Origin: an uncultured bacterium
GTDB lineage: Bacteria; Gemmatimonadota; Gemmatimonadetes; Longimicrobiales; RSA9
Length of the DNA stretch: 63,524 bases
NCBI GenBank assembly: GCA_937889645.1
Contig: CALBZE010000096.1
Location: 1 to 63,524, forward strand
Reading direction: 5' to 3'
The stretch's first letter is position 1. The number at the start of each line of letters is the position of its first letter. The notes under the pieces are model-generated. The model did not search any database, was not told where the DNA came from, and saw nothing but the letters and a program-made list of their open reading frames with translations. Both the position numbers and the translations under genes were made by a program. Positions 50,410 through 59,135 of this stretch are shown here, piece by piece.

Positions 50410-51003
50410 TCACAGCGCCACCGCTTCCGCGTGCTCGACGCGCGTGCCGATGACCTCCAGATAGCGCGCCAGCCACTTCGGGTGCGCCGGCCACGCTGGC
50501 GCGGTCACCAGCTTCCCGTCGACGACGGCGTCGTCCACCTCGACGTCGACCCAGTCCGCACCGGCCGCCTTCGCCTCCGGCCCGCACGCGGGGTACCCGG
50601 TCATCCGGCGGCCGCGCACCACGTCCGCCGCCGCAAGGAGCTGCACGCCGTGGCAGATCGCCGCGATCGGCTTCCCCGTCTCGGCGAAGTGCCGCACCAT
50701 CCCGATCACCCGGTCGTTCAGGCGGATGTACTCCGGCGCCCGCCCGCCCGGGATCACGAGCGCATCGTAATCCTCGGCCCGAACCTCGGAGAACGTCGCG
50801 TTCAGCGTGAAGTCGTGACCCGGCTTCTCGCTGTACGTCTGGTCCCCCTCGAAATCGTGCACCGCCGTGCGCACCTTCTGCCCCGCACGCTTGTCCGGGC
50901 AGACCGCGTGCACCGTGTGCCCGACCATCTGCAGCGCCTGGAACGGCACCATGACCTCGTAGTCCTCCACGAAGTCGCCGACGAGCATGAGGATCTTCGC
51001 CAT
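50410..51003 (-). CDS. DJ-1/PfpI family protein
   Basis: The 197-residue product has the DJ-1/PfpI fold: MAKILMLVGDFVEDYEVMVP (with the conserved Glu), DYDALVIPGGRAPEYIRLN and the nucleophile elbow AAICHGVQLLAAADV with the reactive Cys, then KLVTAPAWPAHPKWLARYLEV. Family members are glyoxalase/deglycase-like or cysteine proteases and often stress-related. The start at 51003 is set by homology; the frame extends to 51084. A GGAGG site lies just upstream. The 248 bp beyond 51085 hold no gene. Confidence 0.92.
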   Translation of the reverse strand: MAKILMLVGDFVEDYEVMVPFQALQMVGHTVHAVCPDKRAGQKVRTAVHDFEGDQTYSEKPGHDFTLNATFSEVRAEDYDALVIPGGRAPEYIRLNDRVIGMVRHFAETGKPIAAICHGVQLLAAADVVRGRRMTGYPACGPEAKAAGADWVDVEVDDAVVDGKLVTAPAWPAHPKWLARYLEVIGTRVEHAEAVAL

Positions 51004-51332
51004 GACTGCCTCCTGGTTGGTGGGGAGATGGGTGAGAAACGGAAAGCGGCGCCCGCAGAGGCGAGCGCCGCTCTTTCTAATCATAGCCCGCCGGGCCGAT
51101 CGCGCGACGGGTGGGGATGGGCCAGAGGAGAGTGACTCGTGGGTGGCTGGAGGCAGGCTGCCTCGCGCCTCGATCGACCGCTCTGGCGCCCAAGGCCTCG
51201 CGGGGTGGCTCGTTCCAATGTTGCGAAAGGCGCGCGCCTGTGATCGCGGCTCGAAGCACCAACGACCACCTATGCCTCGATTGGAGACGATCCCGGTCGT
51301 GCCGATGTCTGCGGAGCGTACCCTGGAGTCGC

Positions 51333-51583
51333 TTAGCAGCTCGCGGGCTTCGTCGACTTGGTTCCATCCGCAAGGATGATTTCTCGGGGAAACTGGGCGC
51401 GCTGAATATCCTCTTGATTGATCTTGAAGCTGTAATTCGCTACGTCCTTCGAACTCTCGTTGTGTCTAAGGAACGGGAACGCGACGCCGACAATTTCACC
51501 GCCATCGCCACATCGGTCTCTTTCTCCTCGTGGCGTTGAAAGGAATGCTTACTGAGATTGCGCGGCCGGTCAGAGTTTTGCAT
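51333..51583 (-). pseudogene. Decayed NYN-domain (PIN-like nuclease) gene fragment
   Basis: On the minus strand, one frame (51545-51495) reads SFQRHEEKETDVAMAVKL, a hallmark of NYN-domain proteins. A second frame from about 51494 to the stop at 51335-51333 reads VGVAFPFLRHNESSKDVANY then SFKINQEDIQRAQFPREIIL, ending TKPASC, which matches the C-terminus of the same family. The frames are shifted, the segment that would join them (about 35 residues with the VVSGDTDL region) is deleted, and the N-terminal part is absent. A possible ATG at 51583 gives only 45 residues. Lower G+C than the surroundings suggests foreign origin. This relic abuts the restriction locus. Confidence 0.8.
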
Positions 51584-51622
51584 TCTCTTGTCGTGCACCC
51601 CCCCTCGGAGGCTGGTCCGAGG
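51552..51622 (+). promoter_or_regulatory. Shared upstream motif, copy before hsdR
   Basis: GATTGCGCGGC (51556-51566) and GGAGGCTGGTCCGAGG (51607-51622) correspond to GATATTGCGCGGCT and GCGAGGTTGTTCCGAGG upstream of hsdM. This is the most diverged of three related upstream regions in the locus. Confidence 0.5.
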
Positions 51623-51639
51623 ACGCCTGATCTCGGGAA

Positions 51640-54063
51640 ATGCCCAACAAGACCACCCTCTCCGAACGCGACGTCTGCACCAAGTTCGTCACCCCCGCCC
51701 TCACGGACGCGGGGTGGGACCTGCGCCATCAGATCCGCGAAGAGGTCACGCTCACGAAGGGGCGGATCAAGGTGCGGGGGCGGATGGTGAGCCGCGGGAA
51801 GGCCAAGCGCGCGGATTACGTCCTCTACTACAAGCCCAACCTCCCGCTCGCCGTCATCGAGGCCAAGGACGAGACCCACTCCGTCGGCGCGGGGATGCAG
51901 CAGGCCCTCGCCTATGCCGAGATGCTCGACGTCCCGTTCGCCTTCAGCACCAACGGGAGGGCGTTCCTCTTCCACGACCGGACCGGGCAGTCGCCCGAGG
52001 TCGAGCGCGAGATCCCGCTCTCCGCGTTCCCCTCTCCGGAGGAGCTCTGGCGCCGCTACTGCGCGTGGAAGGGGATCGAGGGCGAGGCGGAACGGATCGC
52101 GGCGCAGGACTATTACGTCGACGCGAGCGGTAAGACGCCCCGCTACTACCAGCTCGTCGCCATCAACCGGGTCGTCGAGGCGATTGCCCGGGGGCAGAGG
52201 CGGATCCTCCTGGTAATGGCGACCGGCACGGGGAAGACCTACACCGCTTTCCAGATTATCTGGCGACTCTGGAAGGCCCGCCGCGTCCGGCGCGTCCTCT
52301 TCCTCGCCGATCGCAACATCCTCGTCGACCAAACCCGGGTCAACGACTTCAAGCCGTTCGGGAACGCGATGACAAAAATCACGAACCGGACGGTCGACAA
52401 GAGCTACGAGATCTACCTCGCGCTCTACCAGGCGGTCTCGGGGTCCGAGGAGGAGAAGAACATCTACAAGCAGTTCTCGCCGGACTTCTTCGACCTCGTC
52501 GTCGTCGACGAGTGCCACCGCGGGAGCGCCGCCGAGGACTCTGCCTGGCGCGAGATATTGGAGTACTTCGCCCCGGCGATCCACCTCGGTCTCACGGCGA
52601 CGCCCAAGGAGACTCGCGACGTCTCCAACATCGAGTACTTCGGCGAGCCGGTCTACGTCTACTCCCTCAAGCAGGGGATCGAGGACGGTTTCCTGGCCCC
52701 GTACAAGGTGGTCCGCATCGACCTCGACAAGGACCTGATCGGCTGGCGGCCGGAGAAGGGGCAGCGCGACAAGTACGGCCGGGAGATCGAGGACCGGATC
52801 TACAACCAGTGGGACTTCGACCGCTCGCTCGTCCTCGAGGAGCGGACGAAGGTCGTCGCCCGTAAGATCACCGAGTTCCTGAAGGCGACGGACCGGTACG
52901 CCAAGACGATCGTTTTCTGCGAGGACATCGACCACGCCGAGCGGATGCGCCAGGCGCTCGTCAACGAGAACGCCGACCTGGTCGCCGAGAACCCGCGATA
53001 CGTCGTGCGCATCACGGGCGACAACGAGGAGGGGAAGGCGGAGCTCGACCACTTCATCGACCCCGAGAGCCGCTACCCCGTGATCGCGACGACGTCGCGG
53101 CTGCTCACGACCGGCGTGGACGCGCAGACGTGCAAGGTCATCGTGCTCGACCGGCGGATCGAGTCGATGACCGAGTTCAAGCAGATCATCGGGCGCGGGA
53201 CGCGCGTCAACGAAGAGTACGGCAAGTACTACTTCACCATCCTCGACTTCAAGAAGGCGACGGAGCTGTTCGCCGACCCGCAGTTCGACGGCGACCCAGT
53301 GAAGATCTACGTGCGCCGTCCGGACGAGCCGGTCGTCCTCGAGGACGAGGAGCGGGGCGAACAGGTACTGGTCGACGGCGCGGGCGAGGACTGGGTGGAC
53401 GAGGACGACGCGGGCGACATCGTCTTCGGCCCGGACGACGTCGTTTACGGCCCGGACCACGATTACGGCCCCGAAGACGGCGAGGGGCCGCGCCGGCGGC
53501 GGGTGAGGTACGTCGTCGACAACGTCCCCGTCTTCGTCGTGGCGGAGCGGGTCCAGTACTACGGGCCGGACGGAAAGCTGATCACCGAGTCGCTGCGCGA
53601 CTACACCCGCCGGCGCGTGACCGCCCGTTACGCCACGCTGGACGACTTCCTCCAGCGCTGGAGCGCGGCCGAGCGGAAGGAGGCGATCCTGCGCGAGCTG
53701 GAGGAGCAGGGCGTGCTCCTGCACGCGCTCGCCGAGGAGGTCGGCCGGGACTACGACCCCTTCGACCTCGTCTGCCACGTCGCCTTCGACCGCCCGCCGC
53801 TCACCCGCCGGGAGCGCGCGGAGCGGGTCCGGAAGCGCGACTACTTCGCCCGCTACGGCGACAAGGCCCGCGCGGTCCTCGAAGCGCTCCTCGACAAATA
53901 CGCCGACGAGGGGATCGAGACGATCGAGAGCGTCGAGGTCCTCCGGGTGCGTCCCCTCTCCGACCTCGGCACCCCGGTCGAGCTCATCCGCAGCTTCGGC
54001 TCCAAGGAGGAGTACCTCGAGGCGGTCCGGGAGCTGGAGCGCGCGCTGTACGCGGCGGCGTAG
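51640..54063 (+). CDS. hsdR: Type I restriction endonuclease R subunit
   Basis: HsdR is the translocating and cleaving subunit of a type I restriction enzyme. The 807-residue product has the N-terminal nuclease domain (RADYVLYYKPNLPLAVIEAKDETHSVGAGMQQ with the PD-ExK-like E-A-K), helicase motifs I (LLVMATGTGKTYTAFQI) and II (DLVVVDECHRG), LGLTATP (motif III), and in the second RecA fold TTSRLLTTGVDAQT and QIIGRGTRVNEEYGK (motif VI), then a C-terminal helical part. It is normal in length for this subfamily. It heads the locus hsdR-fic-hsdM-hsdS, all on the plus strand. Confidence 0.95.
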   Translation: MPNKTTLSERDVCTKFVTPALTDAGWDLRHQIREEVTLTKGRIKVRGRMVSRGKAKRADYVLYYKPNLPLAVIEAKDETHSVGAGMQQALAYAEMLDVPFAFSTNGRAFLFHDRTGQSPEVEREIPLSAFPSPEELWRRYCAWKGIEGEAERIAAQDYYVDASGKTPRYYQLVAINRVVEAIARGQRRILLVMATGTGKTYTAFQIIWRLWKARRVRRVLFLADRNILVDQTRVNDFKPFGNAMTKITNRTVDKSYEIYLALYQAVSGSEEEKNIYKQFSPDFFDLVVVDECHRGSAAEDSAWREILEYFAPAIHLGLTATPKETRDVSNIEYFGEPVYVYSLKQGIEDGFLAPYKVVRIDLDKDLIGWRPEKGQRDKYGREIEDRIYNQWDFDRSLVLEERTKVVARKITEFLKATDRYAKTIVFCEDIDHAERMRQALVNENADLVAENPRYVVRITGDNEEGKAELDHFIDPESRYPVIATTSRLLTTGVDAQTCKVIVLDRRIESMTEFKQIIGRGTRVNEEYGKYYFTILDFKKATELFADPQFDGDPVKIYVRRPDEPVVLEDEERGEQVLVDGAGEDWVDEDDAGDIVFGPDDVVYGPDHDYGPEDGEGPRRRRVRYVVDNVPVFVVAERVQYYGPDGKLITESLRDYTRRRVTARYATLDDFLQRWSAAERKEAILRELEEQGVLLHALAEEVGRDYDPFDLVCHVAFDRPPLTRRERAERVRKRDYFARYGDKARAVLEALLDKYADEGIETIESVEVLRVRPLSDLGTPVELIRSFGSKEEYLEAVRELERALYAAA

Positions 54064-54120
54064 GGCAACCCCGCGGTCCCTCCCTTCCCTTCTCCTGCGC
54101 AGCAATATGAATCGGCACCA

Positions 54121-54209
54121 GTGAACATACTGGCGCGAAGCGGGATGATCGTGAATAATATAGCGCGAGCCGTGAATGTTTCGACGCGCTCGGGGCCCCA
54201 ACGCGAGGT
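54121..54209 (+). promoter_or_regulatory. Shared upstream motif, copies before fic
   Basis: The motif GTGAAnATATnGCGCGnnC occurs twice: GTGAACATACTGGCGCGAAG (from 54121) and GTGAATAATATAGCGCGAGC (54151-54170). The second is followed by CGTGAATGTTTCGACGCG (54171-54188). From 54151 the sequence aligns with the hsdM upstream region for about 60 bp, ending in CGCGAGGT. Confidence 0.65.
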
Positions 54210-54215
54210 GCGCGT

Positions 54216-55820
54216 ATGGCCGACGTTCGCCGTCCCCCCGTCCGACACTTCCGCGGGCGTGCCCTCCCGGAGCCGGCGATCCCGGTCGGCTACGCCGCGC
54301 TGATCGACCGCTACGACCTGCGCGTCCCGCTCCCGCCGCGGCTCACCGCGATCGGCACGCGGTATCGGCCGAGCTCGACCGCCGAATGGCAACTCTTCGA
54401 GCCGCGCCGCGCGCCCGAGGACACGCTCGGCGGCCATCTGGAGTTCGCGCTCAAGCGCGAGGGCGTCGACCTCGGCGTTCTCTGCAAACTGTTCGAGGCG
54501 GTCCCCGCGCGGGAGGTCGAGGAGTTCGTCCGGGCGACGCCGACGGGGGCGTACGCGCGGCGCATCTGGTTCCTGTACGAGTGGCTGACGGGTCGAACGC
54601 TGGACCTCCCGGATGCGCCCAAGGTCGCGGCCGTGCCCGTGGTCGATCCGGAACTCCAGTATGCGTTATCCGAGGGTGAGCTCTCCGTCCGCCACCGCGT
54701 CTACGACAACCTCCCCGGCGACCGGCGCTTCTGCCCGCTGGTCCGGCGCACGCCGGCGCTCGAGGCGTACCGTGCCCGGGACCTCGCCGCTCGGGCGCGC
54801 GAGGTGATCGGCGAGACCCACCCGGACGTGGTCAGGCGCGCCGCCGCATTCATGCTACTGAGCGACTCCCAGGCCTCGTTCCAGATCGAGGGCGAGCATC
54901 CATCGCGCTCGAGGGCCGAACGCTGGGCCCGCGCCATCGCGGAGGCCGGGTCGACCGAACTCTCCGTCCAGGAGCTCGAGCGGCTTCAAGCTCTGGTGAT
55001 CGGGGATGCCCGCTTCGTGCCGCTCGGGCTCCGGACCGAGGGGGGCTTCGTCGGCACTCGGAACCGCATCACCCGGGAGCCGATCCCGGAGCACATCAGC
55101 GCCCGGCCGCAGGATCTACCCTCGTTGATGGATGGGCTCGTCGCGTACGACGGCCGCTCGACGCGAGGAGGGCTCGACCCGGTGGTCGCGGCCGCGGCGG
55201 TGGCGTTCGGCTTCGTCTACATCCATCCATTCGTGGATGGAAACGGGCGGGTGCACCGGTGGCTGATCCACCACGAGCTCGCCGTCGCGGGGTTCAACCC
55301 GCCCGGGGTGGTCTTCCCGATCAGCGCGGTGATGCTGCGGCGCATCGAGGAGTACCGGAGCGTGCTCCAGTCGTACTCGGAGCCGCTCCTCGACTGCATC
55401 GACTGGCGCCCCACCCCGGACCACAACGTCGAGGTCCTGAACGACACCGCGGACTACTACCGCTACTTCGACGCGACGGCGCACGCCGAGTTCCTGTACC
55501 GCTGCGTGGCGGAGACGATCGAGCGGGACCTCCCGCACGAGGTCGCCTATCTGGAGGCGTTCGACCGGTTCGCCGCGGCGGTCCAGGAGCTGGTGGACAT
55601 GCCGGACCGGACGATCCATCTGCTGCACGACTTCCTGCGGCAGGGGCGGGGGCGCCTGTCGCGGCGGGCCCGCACGAAGGAGTTCCGGGCGCTGACCGAC
55701 GACGAGGTCCGGACGATCGAGCGCCTGTACGCGGACACGCTCGGCCGGGTCGCGACCGTCGCGGGGACGGACGACCCGGGCACGCACGACGCAGCTCGCG
55801 CTCCGCATCGCGGCGTGTGA
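54216..55820 (+). CDS. Fic family AMPylase-type protein with class II inhibitory helix
   Basis: Fic enzymes transfer AMP or other groups to protein hydroxyls. The 534-residue product has the Fic core (about 215-430) with the catalytic loop HPFVDGNGRVHR (His337 onward, matching HPFxxGNGRxxR) and, upstream, SFQIEG (Ser221-Gly226), which fits the (S/T)xxxE(G/N) autoinhibition motif of class II Fic proteins. The N-terminal 200 residues are unassigned; the C-terminal 100 are helical. It lies between hsdR and hsdM and shares their upstream motifs, so it is likely co-regulated with the restriction system. Confidence 0.92.
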   Translation: MADVRRPPVRHFRGRALPEPAIPVGYAALIDRYDLRVPLPPRLTAIGTRYRPSSTAEWQLFEPRRAPEDTLGGHLEFALKREGVDLGVLCKLFEAVPAREVEEFVRATPTGAYARRIWFLYEWLTGRTLDLPDAPKVAAVPVVDPELQYALSEGELSVRHRVYDNLPGDRRFCPLVRRTPALEAYRARDLAARAREVIGETHPDVVRRAAAFMLLSDSQASFQIEGEHPSRSRAERWARAIAEAGSTELSVQELERLQALVIGDARFVPLGLRTEGGFVGTRNRITREPIPEHISARPQDLPSLMDGLVAYDGRSTRGGLDPVVAAAAVAFGFVYIHPFVDGNGRVHRWLIHHELAVAGFNPPGVVFPISAVMLRRIEEYRSVLQSYSEPLLDCIDWRPTPDHNVEVLNDTADYYRYFDATAHAEFLYRCVAETIERDLPHEVAYLEAFDRFAAAVQELVDMPDRTIHLLHDFLRQGRGRLSRRARTKEFRALTDDEVRTIERLYADTLGRVATVAGTDDPGTHDAARAPHRGV

Positions 55821-55846
55821 TCGTTGCGCCGCAGATTCTACGGCTC

Positions 55847-55912
55847 GTGAAGATATTGCGCGGCTAATGAACGTTCCGACGCGGCGTCGCCCGCCGCGAG
55901 GTTGTTCCGAGG
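55847..55912 (+). promoter_or_regulatory. Shared upstream motif, copy before hsdM
   Basis: GTGAAGATATTGCGCGGCT (55847-55865), then ATGAACGTTCCGACGCGG and GCGAGGTTGTTCCGAGG (55896-55912). The segment aligns with the region upstream of fic and, more weakly, with that upstream of hsdR. Confidence 0.65.
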
Positions 55913-55985
55913 CGGCGGGGTGCGCAGATTCCCCGGCCCCGCCGAGGGCTCGGCGGCCAACACCGATCGATCTCGAAGCAACGCC

Positions 55986-57458
55986 ATGAACCTCTCGACG
56001 ACGATCAAGTCCATCCAGGACATCATGCGCAAGGATGTCGGGGTGGACGGGGATGCCCAGCGTCTCGGCCAGCTCGGCTGGCTCCTCTTCCTGAAGATCT
56101 TCGACGCGCGCGAGAAAGAGCGGGAAATCTTCCACGACGACTACCGTTCGCCGATCCCCGAGCGGCTGCGGTGGCGGAACTGGGCCGCGGACCCCGAGGG
56201 GATGACCGGCGACGAGCTCCTCGCCTTCGTGAACGACGAGCTCTTCCCGAAGCTGAAGGAGCTCCCCGTGAGCGGCGGCCCGGACGACCCGGCCGCCGTC
56301 GTGCGCGGCGTCTTCCAGGACGCCTACAACTACATGAAGTCCGGGACGCTCCTCCGGCAGGTGATCAACAAGCTGGAGGAGATCGACTTCCACAGCGCGA
56401 AGGACCGCCACGTCTTCGGCGACATCTACGAACAGCTCCTCCGCGACCTGCAGAGCGCCGGGAACGCGGGCGAGTACTACACGCCCCGCGCGGTCACGCA
56501 GTTCATGGTCGAGATGGTCGACCCGCGGCTGGGCGAGACGGTCCTCGACCCCGCGTGCGGGACCGGTGGCTTCCTCACGTGCGCCATCGAGCACATCCGC
56601 CGGCGCGACGTGCGGACGCCGGAGCACGAGGCGGAGCTGCGTCGCTCGATCCGGGGCGTCGAGAAGAAGCCGCTCCCGCACCTGCTGTGCACGACGAACA
56701 TGCTGCTGCACGGGATCGACGTCCCGACGAACATCCAGCGCGGCAACACCCTCGCCCGTCCGCTGCGGGACTACGGCCCGAGCGACCGCGTCGACGTCAT
56801 CGTGACGAACCCCCCGTTCGGCGGGATCGAGGAGGACGGGATCGAGGCGAACTTCCCCACGGAGTTTCGCACGAAGGAAACGGCGGACCTCTTCCTCGTG
56901 CTGATCAAGCACCTGCTCAAGGACGGCGGCCGCGCGGCGGTGGTGCTGCCCGACGGCTTCCTCTTCGGCGAGGGGGTGAAGACGAGGATCAAGGAGCGGC
57001 TCCTCGAGGAGTGCGACCTGCACACGATCGTGCGGCTGCCGAAGGGTGTCTTCGCACCGTACACCTCGATCGCGACGAACCTGCTCTTCTTCACGAAGGG
57101 CCGTCCGACGAAGGAGATCTGGTACTACGAGCACCGCTACCCGCCGGGGCAGAAGAGCTACAGCAAGACGAAGCCGATCCGCATCGAGGAGTTCGAGGCG
57201 GAGAAGGCGTGGTGGAACGCCCGGGTCGAGAACGACGTCGCCTGGCGCGTCCCGGTGGAGGAGATCCGCGCGCGCGGCTACAATCTGGACCTGAAGAACC
57301 CGAACGCGGGCGGCGACGAGCATCGCGACCCGGAGGAGCTGCTGGCGGAGTACACGGCGCTCCTCGCGCAGGTGCAGGAGACGCGGGAGAAGCTCCGGCG
57401 GGAGCTGGGCGAGGCGCTCGAGTCGGTGCTGGCGGCGCGGGAGGAGGTGGTGGCGTGA
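55986..57458 (+). CDS. hsdM: Type I DNA methyltransferase M subunit
   Basis: HsdM methylates adenine N6 within the system's target and, with HsdS, forms the core of the restriction complex. The 490-residue product has the N-terminal helical domain (IMRKDVGVDGDAQRLGQLGWLLFLKIFD), the SAM motif DPACGTGGFL (about 188-197) preceded by GEYYTPRAV, the catalytic NPPF (275-278) and the C-terminal NLLFFTKGRPTKEIWYYEH. I chose ATG 55986 (MNLSTTIKSIQ), which fits the family start. Its stop overlaps the hsdS GTG (GTGA). Confidence 0.96.
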   Translation: MNLSTTIKSIQDIMRKDVGVDGDAQRLGQLGWLLFLKIFDAREKEREIFHDDYRSPIPERLRWRNWAADPEGMTGDELLAFVNDELFPKLKELPVSGGPDDPAAVVRGVFQDAYNYMKSGTLLRQVINKLEEIDFHSAKDRHVFGDIYEQLLRDLQSAGNAGEYYTPRAVTQFMVEMVDPRLGETVLDPACGTGGFLTCAIEHIRRRDVRTPEHEAELRRSIRGVEKKPLPHLLCTTNMLLHGIDVPTNIQRGNTLARPLRDYGPSDRVDVIVTNPPFGGIEEDGIEANFPTEFRTKETADLFLVLIKHLLKDGGRAAVVLPDGFLFGEGVKTRIKERLLEECDLHTIVRLPKGVFAPYTSIATNLLFFTKGRPTKEIWYYEHRYPPGQKSYSKTKPIRIEEFEAEKAWWNARVENDVAWRVPVEEIRARGYNLDLKNPNAGGDEHRDPEELLAEYTALLAQVQETREKLRRELGEALESVLAAREEVVA

Positions 57459-59116
57459 CGCCCGAGACACTGCATCGGCTGTTCGACGTCGTAGCCGACG
57501 CGCCGGGCGGGGTGCAGCGGCTCCGCGAGCTGATCCTCCAGCTCGCGGTTCGCGGGAAGCTGGTGCCGCAGGATCCGAACGACGAGCCGGCGAGCGTGCT
57601 GCTGGATAGGATCGAGGAGGAGAAGAGGCGGCTGTATCGTGAAGGACAAATCGGCAAGCCGCGGCCTGCCGATATCCTCGCTCCCGACGATCAACCATAT
57701 GAGATCCCGGCCACATGGGTGTGGACGCGGCTCGCATCCGTCGGCGAGATCGTCGGCGGTGGGACGCCGAAAACCAACAATCCCGAATACTGGGCTGATG
57801 AGGGGATCCCGTGGATTACACCCGCTGATCTGAATGGACTGAAAGGCAAGTACGTTTCGCGGGGAAGACGGGACATTTCTCGGACCGGGCTGGAGAACAG
57901 CTCTGCGCAGCTATTGCCTCGAGGGACAGTGTTGTTCTCTAGCCGTGCTCCCATTGGCTACGTAGCCATCGCCGCCAATCCTCTGGCCACGAACCAAGGC
58001 TTCAAGTCGTGTGTGCCGATCGTGCCAGAGATGAGCGAGTATATTTTCCGCTTCTTACAAGCGGTGGCACCCGAAGTAGAACGATCGGCGCCTGGCACCA
58101 CTTTCAAGGAAGTTTCGGGAAAGCTCGTCGGCCAGATTCCAATCCCCGTTCCCCCTGTGGCCGAACAGCACCGCATCGTCGCCAAGGTCGACCAGCTCAT
58201 GGCGCTGTGCGACGAACTGGAGGAACGCCAGCGTCGCCGGGCGGAGAAGCGGGTGAGTCTGAACCGGTCGGCGCTGCACCACCTCGCGACGGCCACGGAC
58301 GACGCCGATCTCGCGCGCCACTGGCGGCGGATCCGGGACCACTTCGACGTCCTCTACGAGGTGCCGGAAACGGTGGCGGAGCTGCGCCACGCGATCCTCC
58401 AGCTCGCGGTTCGCGGGAAGCTGGTGCCGCAGGACCCGAATGATGAGCCGGCGAGCGTGCTGCTGGAGAGGATCAAGGAGGAGAAAAGGAGGCTCTACAA
58501 CGAGGGGAAGATCCGGAAGCTCGAGAGGCTGCCGCCGGTGGGGCCGGACGAGGTGCCGTTCGAGGTGCCGGAGGGGTGGGTGTGGGCCCGGTTCGGCGAC
58601 ATTGCGATCAACCGAGACGCCGAGAGAGTTCCACTTTCATCGGAGGTCCGCGCCCGACGACGTGGTCCGTACCCCTATTACGGCGCATCAGGCATTATCG
58701 ATTATGTAGACGACTTCCTTTTTGATAAGCCTCTCCTTCTCATCGGAGAGGACGGCGCGAACCTGTTGTTGCGATCGACACCGGTAGCTTTCCTTGCTGA
58801 GGGGCGATACTGGGTCAATAACCATGCCCATGTGATCGATGGCATCAACGTCGATCTCCTTCGCTACCTTGCCCTCTTTGTCAACGCGACCGATCTGGGT
58901 CCGTATGTAACGGGCACGGCTCAGCCCAAGTTGAATCAGGCAAAGCTGAATGCTATTGCCGTGGCGCTCCCGCCGGAAGCCGAATTAGCCCGCATCGTCG
59001 CCAAGGTCGACCGCCTCATGGCGCTCTGCGACGAGCTCGAGGAGCGGCTGTCGAATTCCCGCGCCCTCGCCGAGTCGGTCGCCGCGGCGGTCGTTCACGA
59101 GCTGACCGCGGCGTGA
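57455..59116 (+). CDS. hsdS: Type I specificity subunit S
   Basis: HsdS recognises the bipartite DNA target. The 553-residue product from GTG 57455 has two target-recognition domains separated by conserved helices. TRD1 (about 80-245) has GTPKTNNPEYWADEGIPWIT, and TRD2 (about 370-520) has PYPYYGASGIIDYVDDFLF and LIGEDGANLL. Each half begins with the same segment (ILQLAVRGKLVPQDPNDEPA) and ends with a coiled-coil stretch (RIVAKVDQLMALCDELEER). The half-repeats are near-identical in DNA, while the TRDs have visibly lower G+C, which suggests exchange of TRDs by recombination. Confidence 0.95.
   Translation: MTPETLHRLFDVVADAPGGVQRLRELILQLAVRGKLVPQDPNDEPASVLLDRIEEEKRRLYREGQIGKPRPADILAPDDQPYEIPATWVWTRLASVGEIVGGGTPKTNNPEYWADEGIPWITPADLNGLKGKYVSRGRRDISRTGLENSSAQLLPRGTVLFSSRAPIGYVAIAANPLATNQGFKSCVPIVPEMSEYIFRFLQAVAPEVERSAPGTTFKEVSGKLVGQIPIPVPPVAEQHRIVAKVDQLMALCDELEERQRRRAEKRVSLNRSALHHLATATDDADLARHWRRIRDHFDVLYEVPETVAELRHAILQLAVRGKLVPQDPNDEPASVLLERIKEEKRRLYNEGKIRKLERLPPVGPDEVPFEVPEGWVWARFGDIAINRDAERVPLSSEVRARRRGPYPYYGASGIIDYVDDFLFDKPLLLIGEDGANLLLRSTPVAFLAEGRYWVNNHAHVIDGINVDLLRYLALFVNATDLGPYVTGTAQPKLNQAKLNAIAVALPPEAELARIVAKVDRLMALCDELEERLSNSRALAESVAAAVVHELTAA
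57532..57573 (+). repeat. 42-bp direct repeat in hsdS, first copy
   Basis: Identical to 58393-58434; the similarity continues to about 57608. A second perfect 23-bp pair (58171-58193 and 58990-59012) flanks the other ends of the two halves. Such pairs can support recombination that swaps or deletes recognition domains. Confidence 0.9.
58393..58434 (+). repeat. 42-bp direct repeat in hsdS, second copy
   Basis: Perfect copy of 57532-57573, 861 bp apart. The distance equals 287 codons, so a crossover between the two would delete one half in frame. Confidence 0.9.
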
Positions 59117-59135
59117 CGCCTCGCGTCCGCCGCCG

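Noticed and set aside
51496..54201. 901-codon minus-strand open frame opposite hsdR
   Set aside because: The plus strand carries all HsdR motifs in order; the antisense product is repetitive Arg/Val/Asp/Leu.
55824..55857. TTGCGC/GATATT as a sigma70 promoter for hsdM
   Set aside because: The spacing is 22 bp, too long for a standard promoter; the shared motif may be an operator or use another sigma factor.
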